Shown here one piece after another: positions 27,233 to 33,635 of a DNA stretch of 35,703 nucleotides. Below the pieces are notes generated by a model. That model was not told the DNA's origin. It saw only the letters and a list, made by a program, of their open reading frames with translations, and made no database searches. The translations under genes were made by a program, and so were the position numbers. Source of the stretch: Porticoccaceae bacterium (GTDB lineage: Bacteria; Pseudomonadota; Gammaproteobacteria; Pseudomonadales; Porticoccaceae); contig PCCK01000094.1 of assembly GCA_002731695.1 (NCBI GenBank), positions 1 through 35,703 on the forward strand. The letters are read 5' to 3'. Positions within the stretch are counted from its first letter, which is position 1; every line of letters starts with the position of its first letter.

Positions 27233-27256
27233 GTTTTAAGCTTCCGCATCTGCCAA

Positions 27257-29326
27257 ATGATCAAAAAGTCACTGTGTATGGAGTATGCAAATACTGTGTT
27301 ATCGTTCTACTCAAATCATAACTTGAAAAGAAAAATTATAAAGTTCGTCTTGTATACTGTGATTTCTGGTGCCCTTTGGAGCTCAGTATCACTTGCAGAA
27401 TCATACATCAATCAGTCTGGGACAAAAAATGAAATAGAAAGTTCCCTTATTGCTCTTTCAACGAAGCGTAACATTTATGCTAAGGCGCAAAAGCTCGCAG
27501 ATCGAGGTGAATGGCGAAAATTAAACGCGATTAAACATGGACTTACAAACTATCCTCTTTATCCATATCTTGAGTACGCAGAGCTTGTAGCACAGATGAG
27601 CGTGCCAAGGCGGGGAGAAATTTCTCGTTTTCTCGAAGCTCATGAGCACACCGTCTTAGGGTACCGGTTAAGGTCAAAATGGCTTGAATATCTGGCACAA
27701 AAATCTCAATGGACAAATTATATTAAATATTATGCGCCAGAGGAGGCTAGTGTTTCGCGTCAGTGTAAATACTTGGAAGCACTTTACAACCGAAACAACC
27801 GAAAGGCGGCTTTTGAGGGAGGCATCACACTCTGGACCGTTGGCCATTCTCAACCACGTCAATGTGATCAGCTCTTTAGGATCCTAATGCGGCATGAGAA
27901 AATCACAGATATCCATGCATGGAAACGCTTTAATCTGGCACTTTTGAACCATAATTACTCACTTGCAAGGTATGTAAAGCAATTTATGACAGGCGCCCAG
28001 ACAAAAGATCTCGCAGAGGCGTTTATGAGAATAAAACGTAATCCAAATTATCTGCTCAATGGTGTTAACGAAGCGATAAATCGTCAGGATGCTGTCCCTT
28101 TGATAGCGCATTCACTCAGTCACCTAGCAAATCGTAATCCGACAAAAGCCATTGACTTTTGGTCAAACTGGGAGTATCGAGAATCAGTTAGCCCAACTGG
28201 AACTCACGAGTTTATATCAAGAGTTGTTAAATCATTTGTCAAAAGTAATAAAACTCAACATGCTGACCGAGTACTCATTAGATATAAAGATCTAATTAAT
28301 ACTGAATTCGAAGGTATCCTTATCGAATGGCGGATACGTCACGCGTTATCAGAACAGAATTGGACCGATGTCCAAGGTTGGATAGAACAATTATCAATAG
28401 AATCCAAGAAAAAAAGCGTTTGGCGTTACTGGCGAATCCGAAGTCTAGAAAACAGTGAGGTTTTTAATAGACAGGAAACCTATCGGCTAAAAAAGGAACT
28501 TGCAAAAGAGCGTGATTTTTATGGGTTTATATCCAGTGACTCGTTGAATCAAGACTACAACTTTAATCACATACCGGTTCCTAAAGATGAAATAACTCTA
28601 AAAGAAATAAGTTCTAATCTGGCTTTACAACGTGCCAGAGAACTTAATTTCCATGGCAAAAAGGTTGATGCTAACCGCGAATGGAACTCTGGAACGCGTG
28701 ACTTTACAAAAGAACAATGGATGGCAGTCGCACAACTTGCCCATAACTGGGCGTGGCACAGTCGTGCAATCATAGCCATGGCGTCAGCCAAATACTGGGA
28801 TGATCTACAAATCCGATTTCCTCTAGCATTTTATGGATCGATCGATACTGCCGCAAAAAAAGCCCAAGTACAATCTCACTTGCTTTACGCCATCGCGCGC
28901 CAAGAGAGTGCCTTTGAAATTCATGCAAGATCAAAAGTTGGCGCATTGGGTCTTCTTCAGATCATGCCGAAGACGGCGCGATCCACCGCCAGAAATTCAC
29001 AAATTCCTTATGAAAACAGTCGGCAACTAACAGATATAAACACAAATTTACTTATAGGATCTAGCTATTTCAGAAGCCTTCTAGAACGATTCGAAGAGAA
29101 TAGAATACTTGCACTCGCTTCATACAATGCCGGACCTGAACGCGTCAAGCAGTGGCTCTCGAGAACCAAAGGTAAGCTCACTTATGATTTATGGATTGAA
29201 CTGATTCCCTACCCTGAAACAAGGGGCTATGTTAAGAGCGCCCTTATGTATTCAGCCATTTATTCTAAAAAATTAGGGCTCCAAAAACCAATGCTTGAAC
29301 CTTACGAAATTGAACTTTTACTCTAA
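27257..29326 (+). CDS. slt: Soluble lytic murein transglycosylase (Slt70-like, GH23)
   Basis: A periplasmic enzyme that cleaves peptidoglycan with formation of 1,6-anhydromuramic ends. The 689-aa protein has an N-terminal signal sequence with a long basic n-region (hydrophobic core near residues 31-47, VLYTVISGALWSSVSL, then AES), a large superhelical region of about 480 residues and a C-terminal SLT domain. The catalytic Glu550 sits in AIARQESAFEIHARSKVGALG; the adjoining LLQIMPKTA, LASYNAGPERVKQWL and the late ELIPYPETRGYVK are diagnostic. No clear Shine-Dalgarno precedes the ATG at 27257, and a second ATG lies at 27278. tatD follows after 16 bp. Together with NagZ it serves wall turnover and recycling. 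Confidence 0.94.
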   Translation: MIKKSLCMEYANTVLSFYSNHNLKRKIIKFVLYTVISGALWSSVSLAESYINQSGTKNEIESSLIALSTKRNIYAKAQKLADRGEWRKLNAIKHGLTNYPLYPYLEYAELVAQMSVPRRGEISRFLEAHEHTVLGYRLRSKWLEYLAQKSQWTNYIKYYAPEEASVSRQCKYLEALYNRNNRKAAFEGGITLWTVGHSQPRQCDQLFRILMRHEKITDIHAWKRFNLALLNHNYSLARYVKQFMTGAQTKDLAEAFMRIKRNPNYLLNGVNEAINRQDAVPLIAHSLSHLANRNPTKAIDFWSNWEYRESVSPTGTHEFISRVVKSFVKSNKTQHADRVLIRYKDLINTEFEGILIEWRIRHALSEQNWTDVQGWIEQLSIESKKKSVWRYWRIRSLENSEVFNRQETYRLKKELAKERDFYGFISSDSLNQDYNFNHIPVPKDEITLKEISSNLALQRARELNFHGKKVDANREWNSGTRDFTKEQWMAVAQLAHNWAWHSRAIIAMASAKYWDDLQIRFPLAFYGSIDTAAKKAQVQSHLLYAIARQESAFEIHARSKVGALGLLQIMPKTARSTARNSQIPYENSRQLTDINTNLLIGSSYFRSLLERFEENRILALASYNAGPERVKQWLSRTKGKLTYDLWIELIPYPETRGYVKSALMYSAIYSKKLGLQKPMLEPYEIELLL

Positions 29327-29342
29327 TGCCAAGAGAGTTTAA

Positions 29343-30137
29343 ATGCTGACGGATATAGGTGTAAATCTATCGAGTTCTCGTTATAGAAAAGATCGGCGCA
29401 ATGTACTTCAAAATGCTCTTGAAGCAGGAGTGGGGAAATTAATTCTCACGGGAACATCGCTCTCTGAATCGAAAGCCACTCTAGATATTTGTGATTTTTT
29501 TGCGAATGATTTCCCTGAGATGCTTTATGCGACGGTTGGTATCCACCCTCATAATGCCGAACAGTTCAACCACGGCACCTCCGATGCGTTGTATAATCTC
29601 TCAGCACATCCATCGGTTGTTGCTATAGGTGAGACAGGACTAGATTTTTTTAGAAATATAGCATCCCCAAAAGCTCAACAAATATCATTTGAAGCTCATT
29701 TAGAGTTAGCTACAAAAACAGGTTTGCCAATGTTTCTCCACGAGAGAGAGGCGGAGAGCCTACAATTAGAAATTCTAAAGGAGCATCGAAACTACTTTAA
29801 AGATGCAGTAGTCCACTGCTTTACAGGAAATCGGGACACTCTGCTAAAATATTTAGAGCTAGGCCTATATATTGGAATTACTGGGTGGGTATGCGATCAA
29901 AAAAGGGGGTCTGAACTGAGAAATATTGTGTCCGATATTCCGATAGATCGGCTAATGATCGAGACAGACGCGCCCTATCTTCTACCTCAAAATATGATCT
30001 TCAAACCGAAAAACAAAAGAAACGAACCATCATTTCTACCTTGGGTCGCAAAAGAAATTGCTGCCTGCCGAATTGAATGTGTCGAGGAGATTATTGAGCA
30101 AACAAGTATAAATGCTAAAAAATTTTTTAATATTTAA
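29343..30137 (+). CDS. tatD: TatD family metal-dependent deoxyribonuclease
   Basis: A cytoplasmic TIM-barrel metallohydrolase with 3'-5' exonuclease activity in E. coli TatD. The 264-aa protein starts MLTDIGVNLSSSRYRKDR, the TatD-proper variant in which the first strand reads DIGVN rather than DxHxH. Metal-site residues follow in order: HPH at 68-70, Glu97 in IGETGLDF, His133 in FLHERE, His158 in VVHCFTG, and Asp209 in IETDAPYLLP. An AAGAGAG Shine-Dalgarno precedes the ATG, and the spacing of 16 bp to slt suggests co-transcription. It ends facing the GH3 gene, with a large dyad in between. Confidence 0.95.
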   Translation: MLTDIGVNLSSSRYRKDRRNVLQNALEAGVGKLILTGTSLSESKATLDICDFFANDFPEMLYATVGIHPHNAEQFNHGTSDALYNLSAHPSVVAIGETGLDFFRNIASPKAQQISFEAHLELATKTGLPMFLHEREAESLQLEILKEHRNYFKDAVVHCFTGNRDTLLKYLELGLYIGITGWVCDQKRGSELRNIVSDIPIDRLMIETDAPYLLPQNMIFKPKNKRNEPSFLPWVAKEIAACRIECVEEIIEQTSINAKKFFNI

Positions 30138-30175
30138 TTACAGTGACTACATTAAAATTGTTAATCGCACTGTAA
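30138..30175. terminator. Convergent dyad between tatD and GH3 gene
   Basis: A perfect 8-bp inverted repeat, TTACAGTG (30138-30145) and CACTGTAA (30168-30175), encloses a second one, ATTAA (30151-30155) and TTAAT (30161-30165), with a 5-base loop. It starts one base after the tatD stop and runs into the last codons of the GH3 gene. It could act as a bidirectional transcription end for both genes, although neither strand has a clean T-run right after the stem. Confidence 0.4.
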
Positions 30176-32653
30176 CAACGCATTTTTTGGCAAGTCCGAA
30201 GTCACCCTTAAATCTTTAATGGTTATCGAGAACTTTTTCTCAGTCTTCAAAACAAAGGGCGCTCGTATCTGACTTAGATCTGCTCCAGCTTTGGCGAGAC
30301 ATCTCAGCGGTACCGCACTTCGCACCCACTGCCCTTTGGGAACAGCCTTAAAGGTTGGACCCATCTCAAACGTCCCGGAACATGAGATACCGCAATCAAT
30401 CTCCTGCTGCACAGAGCCCTCAGGATGCTTCTCGATCATAAAAGTTACCGACAAGGCAGCATCTTGATCCAAATAATCCCTCCAATCTAATATTGAGGAG
30501 GCTTGCCAAAAAAACCGGCTCTCTCCTACGCCACTCCAACTAACTCTTCTAGAGTCCTCCTGAAGTTCACCATCGACAATTTTCACCGACACAGACCCTG
30601 ATGACAGAGTAGTCTCAGATCCAGATATTGCTAAGACATTATCGACTGATTCTGCGATATACGCCGCGAACGGATTACGTGTTATTCCGTTAAAAATTAT
30701 AAGCGGTTTTAATTCTTTTCTCTCACACGCAACGGTACTTAAATTGCGACTCACCTCACTATCGTCGCCATAGTCCCTTCCGAAACCTCTCTCAAATAAT
30801 ATTGAAGAAACTGGAAGATCAGGATTTTCTGAATTTTTTTCAGTATTAGGCCACGGGAAAGGCAACTTACCCGTGAAGTCAAAACGTGGCTTCCCTGTTT
30901 CATCAGCAACCAAAACATCAGCCACACCGCCGCCCTCACTGCCCGGCAACCAAGCCACGACAAATGCATCTGATCGATTTATATGAGAATTAACCATCAG
31001 TGGTCTGCCCGTCAACATGATTGATACAATTGGAATATTCTGTTCGCGAAGCTGTGATACAAGTCTTCGGTTTTCAGAGTTTTGATCACAGAATAACAAA
31101 TCTTCCCTATCTCCGACTCCCTCGGCATAAGGATCCTCACCAAAGACGACCACCGCAATGTCCGGCGTGAAATCACTCTGCCAACTATCCCCTTCCGCAT
31201 GTGCAACAAAACCTCCAACCTCCTCTATCGCTTGCTTTAGCCCCTGAAAAATTGATGTTGCTCCCGGAAAGTCCTCATTTGAATTTTTATTTCCCTGCCA
31301 GCTTAGTGTCCAACCACCCGACTGTTTTGCGATATTGTCAGACCCATCACCACCGATCAAGATATTCTGTTTTCCACGAAGCGGTAAGATCCGTCCATTA
31401 TTTTTAAGCAGCACGATGGAATCTCTAACCGCAGTCCGCGCTATGGCACGGTGGTCTTCAGAGCCTAACAGACTCGAATTTCCTGCTAATAATCTTTCTG
31501 ATGGCGGCCCTTTAGAAAATAAACCAGCTTTTATTTTGACGCGCAAAATCCTCCTGACAGCATCATCGATACGCGGCATTGGCACCTCGCCAGCACGAAC
31601 TTGCCTTATTGTGTTAGATAGAAACTTTTTCCATTGTTTCGGAACCATGAACATGTCAATCCCAGCTATGATTGCTTTGGGACAACTGGCATTAGTACAT
31701 CCAGCGACCTGACCATGGCCATCCCAGTCTCCCACTATAAAGCCATCGAATTCCATATCCTGCTTGAGCACCTCAGTAAGGAGCTGCCTATTTCCATGGA
31801 TCTTTTCCCCGTTCCAGCTATTAAAAGACGCCATGATCGTTTGTGTACCCGCCTCAATCGCACTTCTATAACCGGCACCATGGATCTCCAATAAATCGGC
31901 TAAATTAAGCTGAGTGTCACCCTGATCAACACCCTTCAAAGTACCGCCGTCTCCAATAAAGTGCTTTGCCGTAGCAATCACTCTATCAGGGTCTTTCAGT
32001 GCACCCGGCAAGCCTTGCAGACCTCTAATCATAGCCGATGAGTATTCTCCTACAAGGCGAGGATTATCACTGTAGCTTTCATAGGCCCGACCCCATCGGA
32101 GGTCCTTTGCAATTGCAATTGTGGGAGCAAAAACCCAATCTAATCCAGTAACCGCAACCTCCCTAGCAGTAGCCTCAGCAATTGACTCGACCAAATCGGA
32201 ATCCCGCATCGCCCCGAGGCCAACATTATGAGGAAAGATGGTAGCGCCTTTTACATTATTATGCCCATGCACAGCATCGGTACCCCAAATAATGGGAATA
32301 CCGGCACCGCCGGCACTGGTATCAATTGACGCCTTATAATATTCATCCGCCAAATCAAGCCAATCATAGATTGAGGAATCTTTACGCTTGTTGGGCCATG
32401 ATCCGCCGCCGTTTAACACAGATCCTAAATAATAGCGAGCGACGTCATCTGCGGTGACATGCGTGATGTTCCCTTGCACCATTTGACCAATCTTCTGTTC
32501 TAGCGTCATCGAAGACATAAGTTCATCGATGCTTCGTTCTATTTCCTCTGCACCACTGGAAACACTCGCCGACGTTAAAAATGACGTCACAATGAAGATT
32601 ACAAAAGATAATTTTTTAAGTAGCTGACATTGACAAAATGTAGGCTGATTCAT
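30161..32653 (-). CDS. Secreted GH3 beta-glucosidase / exo-glucan hydrolase with ExoP-like C-terminal domain
   Basis: This exported glycoside hydrolase family 3 enzyme would release glucose from the non-reducing ends of beta-glucans or oligosaccharides. The 830-aa protein has a signal peptide (hydrophobic core LSFVIFIVTSFLTSA, cleavage near Gly34-Ala35). The GH3 N-terminal barrel has GTDAVHGHNNVKGATIFPHN (124-143), Lys230-His231 in ATAKHFIGDGG, and the nucleophile Asp309 in DGFIVGDWDGHGQV. The C-terminal sandwich contains EDPYAEGVGDRED with probable acid/base Glu511. A third domain (about 645-820) resembles the galactose-binding-like domain of ExoP enzymes and has a DCGISC motif (753-758). 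The layout matches 1,4-/1,3-beta-glucan glucohydrolases of marine gammaproteobacteria. The exact linkage cannot be read from sequence; the neighbouring GH16 favours beta-1,3-glucan. Confidence 0.92.
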   Translation of the reverse strand: MNQPTFCQCQLLKKLSFVIFIVTSFLTSASVSSGAEEIERSIDELMSSMTLEQKIGQMVQGNITHVTADDVARYYLGSVLNGGGSWPNKRKDSSIYDWLDLADEYYKASIDTSAGGAGIPIIWGTDAVHGHNNVKGATIFPHNVGLGAMRDSDLVESIAEATAREVAVTGLDWVFAPTIAIAKDLRWGRAYESYSDNPRLVGEYSSAMIRGLQGLPGALKDPDRVIATAKHFIGDGGTLKGVDQGDTQLNLADLLEIHGAGYRSAIEAGTQTIMASFNSWNGEKIHGNRQLLTEVLKQDMEFDGFIVGDWDGHGQVAGCTNASCPKAIIAGIDMFMVPKQWKKFLSNTIRQVRAGEVPMPRIDDAVRRILRVKIKAGLFSKGPPSERLLAGNSSLLGSEDHRAIARTAVRDSIVLLKNNGRILPLRGKQNILIGGDGSDNIAKQSGGWTLSWQGNKNSNEDFPGATSIFQGLKQAIEEVGGFVAHAEGDSWQSDFTPDIAVVVFGEDPYAEGVGDREDLLFCDQNSENRRLVSQLREQNIPIVSIMLTGRPLMVNSHINRSDAFVVAWLPGSEGGGVADVLVADETGKPRFDFTGKLPFPWPNTEKNSENPDLPVSSILFERGFGRDYGDDSEVSRNLSTVACERKELKPLIIFNGITRNPFAAYIAESVDNVLAISGSETTLSSGSVSVKIVDGELQEDSRRVSWSGVGESRFFWQASSILDWRDYLDQDAALSVTFMIEKHPEGSVQQEIDCGISCSGTFEMGPTFKAVPKGQWVRSAVPLRCLAKAGADLSQIRAPFVLKTEKKFSITIKDLRVTSDLPKNALLQCD

Positions 32654-32961
32654 ATATGATCTTCACTCGCGAAAATTAAGCACGCATCTAGTTAGTCGTC
32701 ATGTTTTGTAGTTTTTTAAAGAAGCGCGGAGATGATAATTCCTGAAATTGCGCTTTTCCAGTAAAATATCGCCCAAGCTCCAAACAAACAGTAAAATCTT
32801 TACGTACATCCAGAAAAATTTACTGCTTGATAAGGCTCAGAGCATTTTAGTTGATATAAATATAAATAGGTGTGATTTATGGAAAATTTAAAGCGAAACA
32901 TTAATCGTTTGATGCGCAGACAATTCATAAAGCGTACTCACTTCTTTGTATAGGTGAGTTT
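32654..32961. other. Divergent intergenic region GH3 gene / methyltransferase
   Basis: 308 bp holding likely control elements for both sides. A dyad AAGCGC (32722-32727) with GCGCTT (32750-32755) lies about 70-100 bases upstream of the GH3 ATG. The direct repeat CAGTAAAAT occurs at 32759-32767 and 32789-32797, exactly 30 bp apart. AT-rich -10-like sequences lie near 32855-32866. A short upstream ORF and hairpin before the methyltransferase are listed separately. Confidence 0.5.
32879..32953 (+). CDS. Possible 24-aa leader peptide (upstream ORF) of the methyltransferase
   Basis: An ATG at 32879 with a good Shine-Dalgarno (AGGTG, six bases upstream) opens a 24-codon frame rich in Lys/Arg (seven of 24 residues), beginning MENLKRNINRLMRRQF and ending HFFV. 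Its TAG stop (32951-32953) falls within the hairpin that covers the ribosome-binding site of the next gene, whose TTG start is eight bases further on. This is the geometry of a leader peptide that controls or couples translation downstream. No homologue is known to me; it could be a chance ORF. Confidence 0.4.
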   Translation: MENLKRNINRLMRRQFIKRTHFFV

Positions 32962-32963
32962 TT
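32936..32963 (+). promoter_or_regulatory. Hairpin sequestering the methyltransferase ribosome-binding site
   Basis: ACTCACTT (32936-32943) pairs with AGGTGAGT (32952-32959) through eight base pairs, one of them G-U, around an eight-base loop; TTTTT follows directly (32959-32963). The right arm contains AGGTG, the only Shine-Dalgarno candidate for the TTG start at 32962, five bases away. The element could therefore hide the ribosome-binding site, or act as an intrinsic terminator/attenuator. Confidence 0.45.
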
Positions 32964-33567
32964 GAACATAAAAAACGAATACGTAGTACACGGTGTAAAA
33001 CTCCTGCGCCCTTCGGATCGGCGTATTCGTCAAATAAAAAGGCATCAACAACGCAATACTGCCCATGGAAACAAGATTTGGCTTTCAAGCCTCGTGCTCA
33101 TGGATTTTCTCGCTGAGGAACCGCCCGCCCCCGACACCAGGGTAATCGAGATCGGCTGCGGTTGGGGAGCTCCCTCGGTAATGCTTGCAAAGCAGTTCAG
33201 AAGCAAGATAATCGCCCTCGATATCGACGATGCTGTAGAGCCACTTTTACGATTACATTGTGAGCTCAATGGCTGCAAAGTCGATTTTCTACGGAGAGAC
33301 TTTGGAAGTTTAACTAGAGAGGATCTTGCACCATGCAAACTCTTAATCGGATCGGACATCTGCTTTTGGGATCACTTAATCGACCCCGCCTACAATTTAA
33401 TTATAACCGCTCAAGCCATGGGTACCCTTAAGATTGCAATTGCCGACCCTGGCCGACCACCATTCTGGGACCTCGTAAACCGACTTGTAAAAACCACAAA
33501 TGTTGAAGTTATCACTAGGACTATATACGAGCCAAGAAAAACCAGAAAATTTATTCTCCGTCTCTAG
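32962..33567 (+). CDS. Class I SAM-dependent methyltransferase (METTL/NNT1-like)
   Basis: A 201-aa cytoplasmic Rossmann-fold methyltransferase. Motif I is RVIEIGCGWGAPSVMLA (60-76), the acidic ribose-binding residues are in ALDIDDAVEP (85-94), and the post-II/motif IV region LLIGSDICFWDHLIDP (128-143) is of the kind seen in protein-lysine methyltransferase-like (Methyltransf_16) families. The N-terminal HGNKIWLSSLVLMDFL block also fits that group. The target is unknown; protein or small-molecule substrates are possible. The start is TTG, with no ATG or GTG in frame nearby; the frame is closed upstream by a stop at 32902. Expression seems tied to a hairpin and a short upstream ORF. It lies between two glucan hydrolase genes but on the opposite strand, so it need not be part of that system. 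Confidence 0.82.
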   Translation: MNIKNEYVVHGVKLLRPSDRRIRQIKRHQQRNTAHGNKIWLSSLVLMDFLAEEPPAPDTRVIEIGCGWGAPSVMLAKQFRSKIIALDIDDAVEPLLRLHCELNGCKVDFLRRDFGSLTREDLAPCKLLIGSDICFWDHLIDPAYNLIITAQAMGTLKIAIADPGRPPFWDLVNRLVKTTNVEVITRTIYEPRKTRKFILRL

Positions 33568-33603
33568 CAAAGGGTCAATTCGACACTGCGCTGCCTCTAC
33601 TAT

Positions 33604-33626
33604 AAAAAATGTAGCTTCAACGAAGC
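33604..33626 (-). terminator. Probable intrinsic terminator of the GH16 gene
   Basis: On the minus strand, ten bases past the GH16 stop, GCTTC-GTT-GAAGC (33614-33626) forms a five-bp stem with a three-base loop, followed after TACA by TTTTTT (33604-33609). The stem is short, so efficiency may be modest. Confidence 0.45.
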
Positions 33627-33635
33627 AAACGCAGC

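Noticed and set aside
32888..33088. A 66-codon minus-strand frame across the methyltransferase start
   Set aside because: It overlaps the leader ORF, the hairpin and the methyltransferase N-terminus in antisense, with no family resemblance.
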